A DNA stretch of 22,358 bases from Thiobacillus sp. UBA2597 (GTDB taxonomy: Bacteria; Pseudomonadota; Gammaproteobacteria; Burkholderiales; Thiobacillaceae). Within the stretch, counting starts at the first letter, position 1, and the number at the start of each line of letters is the position of its first letter. This document shows, piece by piece, positions 1-8,480 of the stretch. Where the stretch lies: the NCBI GenBank assembly GCA_002339725.1, contig DDKN01000009.1, positions 1-22,358 on the forward strand, read 5' to 3'. The translations under genes were made by a program, and so were the position numbers. The notes beneath the pieces were generated by a model. That model was given only the letters and a program-made list of their open reading frames with translations, had not been told where the DNA came from and did not search any database.

Positions 1-19
1 CTGATAGCTGATAGCTTGA
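1..19. repeat. short tandem repeat CTGATAG at window edge
   Basis: The first bases of the window read CTGATAGCTGATAGCTTGA, two perfect copies of the 7-mer CTGATAG followed by a decayed third (CTTGA). They lie just beyond the glgA stop codon. Only the right-hand end of the array can be seen, so its length is unknown. It could be a simple-sequence tract, part of an intergenic repeat family, or chance. Confidence 0.35.
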
Positions 20-20
20 A

Positions 21-1466
21 TTATTGCGTCATCGAGCGGTACAGTTCGGCGTATTGCGCCGCGCTCTTTTCCCAACTGAAATCCCGCGCCATGCCGGCCA
101 GTTGCAGGCGTTGCCAGGCGGCGGCGTCGCGCTGGAGGCTGAGGGCGCGCGCAATCGCGGCCTGCAGGGCCGTGGCGCTGGATTCGGCGAAGACGAAGCC
201 GGTGGCCACGCCTTGGGCCAGGGCCTCGGGCGTGGCGTCGACCACGGTGTCTTTCAGTCCACCCGTGGCGTGCACGATGGGCGGGGTGCCGTAACGCTGG
301 CTGTACATCTGATTGAGGCCGCAGGGCTCGAAGCGCGAGGGCATCAGGAAGATGTCGGCGCCGGCCTCGATGCGGTGGGCCAGCCCCTCGTCGTAGCCGA
401 TCACACTGGCGACCTTGCCCGGATGGCGCGTCGCCAGCCCCTGCAGCGCCTCTTCCAGCGTGGCCTCGCCCGTGCCGAGAAAGACCAGCTGTGCCCCCTG
501 ACCGACCAGCCAGTCGGCGCACGCGAGCACCAGGTCGAGTCCTTTCTGGTAGGTCAGGCGCGAGATCACGCCGAACAGCGGGGTGTGCGGCTCGAGCGCC
601 AGATTCAGGTCCTCCTGCAAAAACTGTTTGCATTGCTGTTTGGGTGCCAGGTCGCGCATTGAATAGCGGCAGGGCAGGTGCGGATCGTCGGCCGGATTCC
701 AGAACGCGGTGTCGATGCCGTTGACGATGCCGGTGAGCACAGCGCGCCGGCCGGCGAGCAGGCCTTGCAGGCCCATGCCCAGCGGTTCGTGCTGGATCTC
801 CTCGGCATAGCTCGGGCTCACCGTGCTCAGGCGATCGGCATAGTAAAGGCCGGCCTTGAGGAAGGAGAGGTTGCCGTAATACTCCAGGCCATTGATCTGG
901 AACGCCTCGGCCGGCAGGCCGAGTTGGCCGACGGTTTCGGGCGGGAAGATGCCCTGGTAGGCCAGGTTGTGGATGGTCATCAGGCTCTTGGCGCCACCGC
1001 CCATGAAGCGCAGCCAGGCCGGGGCCAGGCCGGTCTGCCAGTCGTTGCAATGCAGCACGTCGGGGCGCCAATCGAGCGGGGTGGCGCGGCTTGCCAGGCG
1101 GGCAGCCAGCCAGGACAGCAGGCCGAAGCGCAAGGCGTTGTCGGCGTGATCCCGGCCATCGGCGGCCTGATAGGGACCGCCTTCGCGCACATAGAAATGC
1201 GGGGCATCGACAATGTAGAGCGGCGTGTCTGAATCCGGCAGGGCGGCCTCGAGCAGGCGCACGGGGCCGAACTGGGGCAGCGGCCCGAAATCGTGACAGA
1301 GCCGGGGCTGGCGTGCGCCCTCCAGCACGGCCGGGTAGCCCGGCAACAGCAGGCGGCAATCGATCTTGACGCCGCGCAGCGCGGTGGGCAGGGCGCCACT
1401 CACGTCGGCCAGGCCGCCGGTCTTGATCAGGGGACGGGCCTCGGAGGTGGCGAACAAAACCTTCAT
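21..1466 (-). CDS. glgA: glycogen (starch) synthase, ADP-glucose dependent
   Basis: This 481-residue GT5 family glycosyltransferase transfers glucose from ADP-glucose to the non-reducing end of alpha-1,4-glucan, in the cytoplasm. The N-terminal K-T-G-G-L-A-D-V motif (K15), which binds ADP-glucose, directly follows the strand MKVLFATSEA. HCNDWQTG (HxxDW) follows in the first Rossmann domain. The second domain has SRLTYQKGLD and the signature SRFEPCGLNQMYSQRYGTPP with the conserved Glu and Cys. The length fits the family (about 480). The reading frame stays open upstream to 1946, but the family N-terminus begins exactly at the ATG at 1466, with GAGG about 12 bases before it, so the extension is rejected. 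It diverges from the hybrid kinase at 1615. The enzyme identity is secure; regulation is unknown. Confidence 0.96.
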   Translation of the reverse strand: MKVLFATSEARPLIKTGGLADVSGALPTALRGVKIDCRLLLPGYPAVLEGARQPRLCHDFGPLPQFGPVRLLEAALPDSDTPLYIVDAPHFYVREGGPYQAADGRDHADNALRFGLLSWLAARLASRATPLDWRPDVLHCNDWQTGLAPAWLRFMGGGAKSLMTIHNLAYQGIFPPETVGQLGLPAEAFQINGLEYYGNLSFLKAGLYYADRLSTVSPSYAEEIQHEPLGMGLQGLLAGRRAVLTGIVNGIDTAFWNPADDPHLPCRYSMRDLAPKQQCKQFLQEDLNLALEPHTPLFGVISRLTYQKGLDLVLACADWLVGQGAQLVFLGTGEATLEEALQGLATRHPGKVASVIGYDEGLAHRIEAGADIFLMPSRFEPCGLNQMYSQRYGTPPIVHATGGLKDTVVDATPEALAQGVATGFVFAESSATALQAAIARALSLQRDAAAWQRLQLAGMARDFSWEKSAAQYAELYRSMTQ

Positions 1467-1499
1467 GGCGGGCGATGTCCTCAGCGTTGTCCAGCGCGT

Positions 1500-1524
1500 A
1501 TTGTAGTCCGAGCCCTCGGGCTCG
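1500..1524 (-). promoter_or_regulatory. candidate glgA promoter/operator: TACAAT box plus palindrome
   Basis: In the 148-bp divergent region, the minus strand has a TACAAT box (1505-1500) about 34 bases before the glgA start codon. Directly upstream is a perfect inverted repeat with 7-bp arms, CGAGCCC (1509-1515) and GGGCTCG (1518-1524), separated by TC. No good -35 hexamer is seen at 17 bp. A palindrome where the promoter spacer would lie could be an operator, but the evidence is only pattern. Confidence 0.3.
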
Positions 1525-1614
1525 ATTGCCTCGCCGCCGGAATTCATCAAGAATGACCTTATGAGGGCGAAACCAAACACCATACCCGCGGGCAGGTGAA
1601 GAGGACCGGGCACA

Positions 1615-4600
1615 ATGCGAACCCAAACAGCCGACGAGGCCGGCTGGCTTTCCGACTGGATCAAACGGGCAGACGATCTCCAGGCTTTGTGCGGGACGCT
1701 GGCCGGGCAGGGCTGGGACCCGGCACGGGCCGCGCGTCTGGGCCAGGTCTTGCAGGAGCTGGCCGAGCAGGCGGCGCAGGCCGAATGGCACCAGCTCGGC
1801 CAGGGCGCGCGCGAACTCCTGGCGCAGCTGGACGGCCTCCGGCAGGCGCGGCCGGCGCCTGACCCCGGGCGTTGGCGCGAGCTGCTGACCGGCGTCGGCA
1901 ACCTGGCCGACCTCATCGTCACCTGCGAGGCCGTGCGGGGCGGCAACTGGGATTATGCGATGCAGACGCCGGTGCAGCTGCCCGAGGGCTGGCGCCTGTT
2001 CGGCCTGGGCAACGATGCCGGACGCCTGCTGCGCAATCAGACCGGGGCCGGGCTCAGGCTCGAGCGCGTGTGCGCGACCACGCGCGAGCTGATGCCTTAT
2101 CTTCAGGCCCCCAATGGCTGTGTCGTGCTGGTCGACGTCGACTGGCTCGCCAGCCAGCCGGCCCTGCTGGATGAGCTCAAGCAGCTGGTGGCGCTGCCGG
2201 CCCCCTGCAAGCGGGTCTTCCTCGCGGTTACCGTGGGGCGCGGCTTCAGTCATCAGCTCGCCGTGCTGCGCAGCGGCATCCACCATTTCGTGGAATATCC
2301 GCTCACGCCCGAGCGCCTGCTGGACACCCTCAATGGCGTGGCCTGGCCCCCCAACCCCCCTTATCGGGTCCTGTTGGTCGATGACGATCCGGGCGCGCTG
2401 AGCCATGCTGCCACCATCCTGCGCCATCACGGCATGGAGGTGGCGGACATCAACGACCCCTTCATCGCCCTGGAGTTCGTCGAGGAGTTCATGCCCGATG
2501 TCATGCTGCTCGACATCGAGATGGCACCCTGCAAGGGCACCGAACTGGCCACCCTGATCCGGCAGAAGGCCCGCTATGCCCACATCCCGGTGATCTATCT
2601 CACCGCCTGGACCGATGAGGCGCGCCAGCTGGCGGCGCGCCTGACCGCGGCCGACGATTACCTGGTCAAGCCGATCGAAGCGGAATTGCTGGTCGCCGCG
2701 GTGGCGGCCCGGGCCCGACGGGTGCGCCAGCTGGCGGCGCAACAACGGGCGGCCGATCAGCTCTGGCGTCAGTATGAGCATCTGCGCTACACCGTGAACC
2801 AGCATGCCCTGGTCAGCACGGCCGACGTCGAAGGCCGCATCCTCTACGCCAACGCCAAGTTCTGCGAGGTCAGCGGCTACAGCCGGGCCGAACTGCTCGG
2901 CCAGAACCATCGCATCGTCAAATCGGGCCGGCATCCCGAGGAGTTCTACCGCCAGATGTGGCAGACCCTGACCAGCGGCCACGTCTGGCAGGGTGAGATC
3001 GAGAACCGGCGCAAGGACGGCAGCCATTATTGGGTGAAATCGACCATCGTCCCCTTCCTCGACGAGGCGGGGCTGCCCGAGCTCTATGTCTCGATCCGCA
3101 CCGAGATCACCGAGGCCAAGCAGCAGGCCAGCCTGCTCAGCCTGCTGCGCGACGGCATGGGCGGCTATGTCGCCACACGCGACCTGGCCGCCAGCGCGGA
3201 TTTTCTGCTCCAGGGCCTGCTCGACCTGACGGGAAGCGCCTATGGCTTCATCGGCGAGGTCTGTCACGACGAGGCGGGCCAGCCCTATCTCAAGACCCAC
3301 GCCATCACCAATATCGCCTGGAATGAGGAAACCCGCCGCTTCTATGAAGCACATGCGGCCCAGGGCCTGGAGTTTCGCAACCTGAACAACCTGTTCGGCG
3401 CCGTGATCACCGGCGGCGAGCCGGTGATCAGCAACGATCCGGCGCATGACCCCCGCAGCGGTGGCCTGCCGGAGGGGCATCCCGCGCTCAACGCCTTCAT
3501 GGGGGTGCCGATCTATTACGGTGACGCCCTGGTCGGCATGTATGGCGTGGCCAATCGGGCCGCCGGCTACGACGAAAGCCTGCTCCGATTCCTGGCGCCC
3601 TTCAACGCCAGTTATGCCGCCGTGATCGAGGCCCACCGCGCCAGCCTGCGCCAGGAACAGATCCTGGACGACCTGATCCTGGCCAAGCAACGGGCCGAGG
3701 CGGCCAACACCGCGAAGTCGGCCTTTCTGGCCGGCATGAGCCATGAACTGCGTACCCCGCTCAATGCGATCCTGGGGTTTTCCCAGCTCATGCTGGAGGA
3801 GGGCGAGCGGGTCGGGGCCGAGGTGCAGGCCAATGCCCAGGAAATCCACCGGGCAGGCAGCCATCTGCTCGGCATCATCAACGACCTGCTCGATCTGGCG
3901 CGGATCGAGTCGGGCCACCTGGAACTGGAGATCAAGCGCACGCCGGTCGCCGGCCTGCTCGAGGAGTGCCGCGCCAGCAGCCAGCCGTTGGCCCTGGAAC
4001 ACGGGATCGACCTTCATTTCGAATCCGTGCTGCCCGAGGGGCAGTGCATCGAGGCCGACCGCCTGCGCATGAAGCAGGCCCTGCTCAATCTCATCTCGAA
4101 CGCCATCAAGTACAACCGTGCCGGCGGATGGGTGCGGGTGCGCTGTCATGCGCTGCCCTCCGGAGCCATCCGCTTCAGCGTCAAGGATTCCGGCATCGGC
4201 ATTCCGCTTGACAAGCAGGATCGCTTGTTCCTGCCGTTCGAGCGGCTCGGGGCGGAGCGCAGCCATGTCAGCGGCACCGGCATCGGCCTGGTGATCGCGC
4301 GCCATCTGGTCGAGGCCATGGGCGGCCTGATCGGGTTGTCCAGCGTCGAGGGCGCGGGGAGCGAATTCTGGATCGACATGCCGCCGGCACTGCCGTCCGG
4401 CGCTGAGCCGGCCGGCACGGCGCCGCCCGCCGAAGTCCGGCCGCCGCGTCAAACGCCCAGGGGGCCGTATCACGTGCTCTATGTCGAGGACAATTTCCTG
4501 AATCAGCACCAGATGCACAGCCTGCTCGACGCGCGCCCGGAGATCAGGCTGATCGAGGCGGACACCGCGGAGTCGGGGCTCGCCCTGGCCGAGGTGGTGC

Positions 4601-4842
4601 GGCCCGATCTCATCTTCATGGACATCAGGCTGCCCGGCATGGACGGCTATCAGGCCCTGGCCCATATCCGGCGCAATCCCAAACTGCAGCACGTGCCGGT
4701 GATCGCGGTGACCGCCAATGCCATGGTGGGCGAAGCCGAACGCGGTCTTGCCGCGGGTTTCCAGGCCTATCTGACCAAGCCGATCAGGAGCGAGGATGTC
4801 TATGGCTTGCTGGACCGGTTTTTGAGTGGCCAGGCATCATGA
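1615..4842 (+). CDS. hybrid sensor histidine kinase: pseudo-REC, REC, PAS, GAF, HisKA, HATPase, REC
   Basis: This 1075-residue protein has no predicted membrane segment, so it is probably cytoplasmic. Visible domains: a helical N-terminus (1-115) I do not recognise; a receiver-like fold lacking the acidic pocket and conserved Lys (about 125-240); an intact receiver (251-365; D256/D257, acceptor D300, K352); PAS (about 386-500); GAF (about 505-680, with the motif FMGVPIYYGDALVGMYGVAN); HisKA with SHELRTPL, phosphoacceptor H710; a HATPase with N829, DSGIGI (D858) and GTGIGL; and a C-terminal receiver (acceptor D1003, K1055). All catalytic kinase motifs are present. GGTGAAGAGGA at 1594-1604 supports the ATG at 1615. 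Its stop overlaps the next gene's start (ATGA), so the two are probably co-translated. The signal is unknown; the PAS and GAF domains could bind a small ligand or cofactor. Confidence 0.93.
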   Translation: MRTQTADEAGWLSDWIKRADDLQALCGTLAGQGWDPARAARLGQVLQELAEQAAQAEWHQLGQGARELLAQLDGLRQARPAPDPGRWRELLTGVGNLADLIVTCEAVRGGNWDYAMQTPVQLPEGWRLFGLGNDAGRLLRNQTGAGLRLERVCATTRELMPYLQAPNGCVVLVDVDWLASQPALLDELKQLVALPAPCKRVFLAVTVGRGFSHQLAVLRSGIHHFVEYPLTPERLLDTLNGVAWPPNPPYRVLLVDDDPGALSHAATILRHHGMEVADINDPFIALEFVEEFMPDVMLLDIEMAPCKGTELATLIRQKARYAHIPVIYLTAWTDEARQLAARLTAADDYLVKPIEAELLVAAVAARARRVRQLAAQQRAADQLWRQYEHLRYTVNQHALVSTADVEGRILYANAKFCEVSGYSRAELLGQNHRIVKSGRHPEEFYRQMWQTLTSGHVWQGEIENRRKDGSHYWVKSTIVPFLDEAGLPELYVSIRTEITEAKQQASLLSLLRDGMGGYVATRDLAASADFLLQGLLDLTGSAYGFIGEVCHDEAGQPYLKTHAITNIAWNEETRRFYEAHAAQGLEFRNLNNLFGAVITGGEPVISNDPAHDPRSGGLPEGHPALNAFMGVPIYYGDALVGMYGVANRAAGYDESLLRFLAPFNASYAAVIEAHRASLRQEQILDDLILAKQRAEAANTAKSAFLAGMSHELRTPLNAILGFSQLMLEEGERVGAEVQANAQEIHRAGSHLLGIINDLLDLARIESGHLELEIKRTPVAGLLEECRASSQPLALEHGIDLHFESVLPEGQCIEADRLRMKQALLNLISNAIKYNRAGGWVRVRCHALPSGAIRFSVKDSGIGIPLDKQDRLFLPFERLGAERSHVSGTGIGLVIARHLVEAMGGLIGLSSVEGAGSEFWIDMPPALPSGAEPAGTAPPAEVRPPRQTPRGPYHVLYVEDNFLNQHQMHSLLDARPEIRLIEADTAESGLALAEVVRPDLIFMDIRLPGMDGYQALAHIRRNPKLQHVPVIAVTANAMVGEAERGLAAGFQAYLTKPIRSEDVYGLLDRFLSGQAS

Positions 4843-7460
4843 CGTCCGAACCGACCCTGGCGCCCGGGCTTGAGCAGTTGCTCGACGGCCTGCCGCTGGC
4901 CGCCGTTGTGTTCGACTCCAGTGGTCGCACCCACTGTGTCAATGCCGAATTCGTCGCGCTGTTCGGTGGCGGCAGGGCCGAGCTGCCCAGCCTGGAGGCC
5001 TGGTGGCAGCGTCTGATGTCCACGCCCGGGGCGGATGGCGCGCCGCGCCTGCCCTGGCCCCTGCCGCTGGCGACAGGTTCGGACGATCCGGCCGGGTACG
5101 CGCCGATCGCGGTTTCGCTGTCCGACCCGAACGGCAGGCCCCGGCAGCTCGAATTGCGCGCCGCGCCCCTGGATGCCTGGCTCATGGTCACGGTGCTGGA
5201 CCGGACCGAACAGCACGCGGCGCAGCAGGCCCTGGCCGAGGCCAGACAGGCGGCCGAGCGTGCCTTGCGCGAGAAGTCCGAGCTGATCGTGCGCGTCAGC
5301 CGCGATCTGCACGGCCCGCTCAAGGCCCTCACCGGCCAGATCGAGACGCTGGCGCAGGCGGCCGGCCTGCCCGCGGCCGAGCGGGACCAATTGCAGGCGC
5401 TGCAGAGTGCCGGCAGCCGTCTGCTGCTGAGCATCAAGCAGCTGCTCGGCCTGGGCCCGGCGCCGGCGCAAGCCCGGCCGGCCGCGCCCCGTCGCGTGCT
5501 GGTGGCGGAGGACTATGAGCCCAACCGGGTCCTGCTCAAGCGCCAGCTGACCCGGCTCGGCCATGCGGTGGACTTCGCCCGGGACGGGGCCGAGGCCTTG
5601 CGCATGTGGCAGGCCACGCCCTACGACCTGATCCTCACCGATTGCAACATGCCGGTGATGGACGGCCTGACCATGGCCGAGAAAATCCGCGCGATCGAGC
5701 GGCAGCAGGGTGGCCATGTCCCCATCGTGGCGATCTCGGCCAATACCTTCGAGCAGGACATCGAGCATTGCCTGAGCGCCGGCATCGATGCCTTTCTCGG
5801 CAAACCGGTGCAGCTGGAGGATCTCAAGCGGGTGTTTGGCCGGTTTGGTCTGGCGCCGGAGCCAGCCCCGGCCGCCCAGGCGGCGGCGCCGGCCGGCACG
5901 CCGATGCAGCATCTGTTCGCCCTGCTCGGCGAGACCGAGCCGGAAGAACGCCTGCGCCTGGGTGAGATCTTCATCGGTTCGCTGCAGGGCTTGCTGGCCG
6001 AAGCCGAGGCCGGGCTGCAGGCGGCCGATGCGCGCGCGATCGGGCCGACCCTGCACAAGCTCAAATCGTCCCTGCGCACCATCGGCGATGTCAGCCTGGC
6101 CAAGCAGGCCACGGCGCTGGAAGCGGCGGCCCGGGCCGGTGACTGGTCGACGCTGCGCCAGGGCCTGCCGGAGCTGATGCGCGCCCTGGCCGGCCTGATC
6201 GACGCGATCCGTGCCGAGTTGCGCCAGGCCGCGGCCAATCAGGGCGGGGGCGGGGCCCAGGCCGGGCCGAAGCAGGACTGGAGCGCCTTGCACGTGCTGG
6301 TGGTGGACGACGATCCCTTCATGCGCGCGCAATTTTCCGCCATGCTGCAGCGCCTGGGCGTGCGCCACATCCGCCAGGCCGGCAACGGCGCCGAGGCCCT
6401 GGCCGACCTGCGCAGCCAGCCCCAGGGCACGGAGATCATTTTGACCGATCTCAACATGCCGGGCATGGACGGGGTGGAATTCATCCGCCATCTGGTGGCG
6501 GGCAATTACCGGGGCGGCATCGCCTTCGTCAGCGGCGAGGACAGCCGCGTGCTCAGCAGCGTGCAGGAACTGGCCAAGGCCCAGGGGCTGCAGGTGCTCG
6601 GCACCCTGGTCAAGCCGGTCTACAGCGCCGCCCTTTACGACGTCCTCAGCCGCTATGGCCGGTCCGAGGTCGCCGTTGCCCGGCCCAACGCGGGGCCGGC
6701 GCTCGGCGTGGTCGATCTGCTGGAGGGTCTGGAGCGCAATCAGTTCACCGCCTATCTGCAACCCAAGGTCGATGCCAGGACCCTGGAGGTGATCGGGGTG
6801 GAGGCCCTGGCCCGCTGGGAACACCCGGTGCATGGCGTGGTCTCGCCCGGTGCCTTCATCGCGCTGGCCGAACAGAATGGCCTCATCGAGATTTTGACCA
6901 TGGCCATCTTCCGCCACGCGATCGAGGCCGGCAGCGCCCTGCACCGTCAGGGTTACAAGCTCAAGATCGCGGTCAACTACTCGGCCCAGTCCTTCGGCAG
7001 CCTGGAGCTGCCCGAGTTCATCGTCGCCACGACCCAGGCGGCCGGGCTCGACCCGCATTACCTGATCATCGAGGTCACCGAATCGGGCCTGATGCACGAC
7101 CCGACCGTGGCGCTCGATGTCCTGAGCCGGCTGCGCCTGAAGGGGGTCAATCTCGCGATCGACGATTTCGGCACCGGTTATTCCTCGATCGATCAGCTGC
7201 GCCGGCTCCCGTTCAGCGAACTGAAGATCGACCAGGGCTTCGTGCGCGGCGCCGATCAGGACCCGATGGCACGCTCCATCCTGGAATCCAGTGTGGAAAT
7301 GGCCAAAAAGCTCAACCTCACCACGGTGGCCGAGGGTGTGGAAACCCCGGAGGACCTTGAGGTGGTGCGCCGCCTCGGCTGCGATCTGGTGCAGGGCTAT
7401 CTGATCGCCAAGCCGATGGCGCTGAACGATCTGATCGCCTGGATGCAACGCCGGCAGTAA
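4839..7460 (+). CDS. phosphorelay c-di-GMP phosphodiesterase: PAS, degenerate HisKA, REC, Hpt, REC, EAL
   Basis: This 873-residue protein has, in order: a PAS-like domain (about 10-115); a coiled coil; a HisKA-like segment SRDLHGPL in which Arg155 sits where the phosphoacceptor His should be, with no ATPase domain following; a receiver (E224/D225, acceptor D268, K322); an Hpt domain (about 355-460, HKLKSS with H406); a second receiver (about 485-605, acceptor D537, K592); and an EAL domain (624-865). The EAL domain keeps E655 of EAL, N713, E745/E748, D775/D776 of DDFGTG, K796 and E832, the metal and catalytic set of active c-di-GMP phosphodiesterases, so hydrolysis to pGpG is expected. The REC-EAL end resembles RocR/VieA. 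The ATG overlaps the upstream kinase stop. I infer that the kinase feeds phosphate through the first receiver and Hpt to the second receiver, which gates the EAL domain. Confidence 0.9.
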   Translation: MTSEPTLAPGLEQLLDGLPLAAVVFDSSGRTHCVNAEFVALFGGGRAELPSLEAWWQRLMSTPGADGAPRLPWPLPLATGSDDPAGYAPIAVSLSDPNGRPRQLELRAAPLDAWLMVTVLDRTEQHAAQQALAEARQAAERALREKSELIVRVSRDLHGPLKALTGQIETLAQAAGLPAAERDQLQALQSAGSRLLLSIKQLLGLGPAPAQARPAAPRRVLVAEDYEPNRVLLKRQLTRLGHAVDFARDGAEALRMWQATPYDLILTDCNMPVMDGLTMAEKIRAIERQQGGHVPIVAISANTFEQDIEHCLSAGIDAFLGKPVQLEDLKRVFGRFGLAPEPAPAAQAAAPAGTPMQHLFALLGETEPEERLRLGEIFIGSLQGLLAEAEAGLQAADARAIGPTLHKLKSSLRTIGDVSLAKQATALEAAARAGDWSTLRQGLPELMRALAGLIDAIRAELRQAAANQGGGGAQAGPKQDWSALHVLVVDDDPFMRAQFSAMLQRLGVRHIRQAGNGAEALADLRSQPQGTEIILTDLNMPGMDGVEFIRHLVAGNYRGGIAFVSGEDSRVLSSVQELAKAQGLQVLGTLVKPVYSAALYDVLSRYGRSEVAVARPNAGPALGVVDLLEGLERNQFTAYLQPKVDARTLEVIGVEALARWEHPVHGVVSPGAFIALAEQNGLIEILTMAIFRHAIEAGSALHRQGYKLKIAVNYSAQSFGSLELPEFIVATTQAAGLDPHYLIIEVTESGLMHDPTVALDVLSRLRLKGVNLAIDDFGTGYSSIDQLRRLPFSELKIDQGFVRGADQDPMARSILESSVEMAKKLNLTTVAEGVETPEDLEVVRRLGCDLVQGYLIAKPMALNDLIAWMQRRQ

Positions 7461-7547
7461 GTCGAAGCGCCCGCCTGCGGCGCACAGTGCCGAAAGGGCC
7501 GGGCTTTTGCCTAACATGGGAAGCATCGTATTCGAGGGGAATGCAAG
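7461..7547 (+). promoter_or_regulatory. intergenic gap before gnd with weak hairpin and weak promoter-like boxes
   Basis: The 87 bases between the phosphodiesterase gene and gnd hold a 5-bp stem, GCGCC (7467-7471) with GGCGC (7479-7483), without a T run. A TTGCCT (7507-7512) / TATTCG (7529-7534) pair is spaced by 16 bp. The GAGGGGAA tract before the ATG at 7548 is a good ribosome binding site. Whether gnd has its own promoter or is read through from the signalling genes cannot be decided from this. Confidence 0.25.
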
Positions 7548-8480
7548 ATGACGCAATTGCAGATCGGCTTGTACGGACTCGGGCGCATGGGTGGCAACAT
7601 GGCCAAGCGCCTGGCACGCGGCGGGGTCGAGGTCTTCGCCTATAACCGCAGTTTCGAGGTGGCGGAAAAAATCGCCGCCGGCGACGCCAATGTGCGGGCC
7701 TGCCGCAGCCTGGAGCAGGTGGTCGCGTCCTTGCCGGCGCCGCGCGTGCTCTGGCTGATGCTGCCGGCCGGCGCCGCGACCGAGGCGGCGATCCAGCAGG
7801 CGGCGGCGCTGCTGGCGCCGGGCGATGTCCTGGTCGACGGCGCCAACGGCTATTACCGGGAGGCGATCGCCCGGGCCGGGCAGCTGTCCGGCCGGGGCAT
7901 CCGCTTCGTCGATGTCGGGGTGTCGGGTGGCATCTGGGGCCTGGACAACGGTTATTGCCTGATGGCGGGCGGCGAACCGGCGGCGGTGCAAGCGGTGGTG
8001 CCCTTCCTCAAGGTGCTGGCGCCGGCGCCGGAGCGCGGCTGGCTCCATGCCGGTCCGGTCGGCGCCGGCCATTTCGTCAAGATGGTCCACAACGGCATCG
8101 AGTACGGCATGATGCAGGCCTTTGCCGAGGGCTTTGCCCTGATGCAGGCCAAGTCCGAGTTCCAGCTCGATCTGGCCAAGATCGCCGAACTCTGGCGCCA
8201 CAGCTCGGTGGTGCGCTCCTGGCTGCTCGACCTGACCGCCGACTTCCTCAAGGCCGACCAGAAACTGGCCGACATCGTCCCGGTGGTGCCCGATTCCGGC
8301 GAGGGACGCTGGACCGCGCTGGAGGCGGTGGAGCAGGGGGTGCCCACGCCGGTGATGTCGCTCGCCCTGATGATGCGCTTCGCCAGCCAGGGCAAGCACG
8401 ATTATGCGGCCAAGCTGCTGTCCATGATGCGCAAGGGCTTTGGCGGCCATGCGGTGCAAGCCAAGGGAGATGCCTCATGA
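7548..8480 (+). CDS. gnd: 6-phosphogluconate dehydrogenase (decarboxylating), short form
   Basis: This 310-residue cytosolic enzyme oxidatively decarboxylates 6-phosphogluconate to ribulose 5-phosphate. The N-terminal GLYGLGRMGGNMAKRL is the nucleotide-binding loop. VGVSGGIWGLDNGYCLMAGG carries the substrate-binding SGG segment, and GHFVKMVHNGIEYGMMQAFAEG gives the catalytic Lys (K178) and the H181/N182 pair. About 310 residues marks the short GndA/YqeC-like class rather than the ~470-residue E. coli type; members of that class often prefer NAD+, but the cofactor cannot be fixed from sequence alone. Its stop shares four bases (ATGA) with the zwf start, so the two dehydrogenases are translationally coupled. 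Confidence 0.93.
   Translation: MTQLQIGLYGLGRMGGNMAKRLARGGVEVFAYNRSFEVAEKIAAGDANVRACRSLEQVVASLPAPRVLWLMLPAGAATEAAIQQAAALLAPGDVLVDGANGYYREAIARAGQLSGRGIRFVDVGVSGGIWGLDNGYCLMAGGEPAAVQAVVPFLKVLAPAPERGWLHAGPVGAGHFVKMVHNGIEYGMMQAFAEGFALMQAKSEFQLDLAKIAELWRHSSVVRSWLLDLTADFLKADQKLADIVPVVPDSGEGRWTALEAVEQGVPTPVMSLALMMRFASQGKHDYAAKLLSMMRKGFGGHAVQAKGDAS

Noticed and set aside
1467..1946. 160-codon upstream extension of glgA
   Set aside because: It would overlap the hybrid kinase gene, and its translation is Arg/Ser/Ala-rich without homology. GlgA proteins begin at the MKVLF segment.
4800..8459. 1219-codon open frame on the minus strand
   Set aside because: It runs antisense through the phosphodiesterase and gnd genes, whose products have clear domains. 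Its translation is His/Gln/Gly/Arg-rich low-complexity sequence, as expected from the antisense of GC-rich coding DNA.
7955..8476. Upstream in-frame extension of zwf
   Set aside because: It lies entirely inside gnd in another frame. The ATG at 8477 with its ribosome binding site fits the family length.
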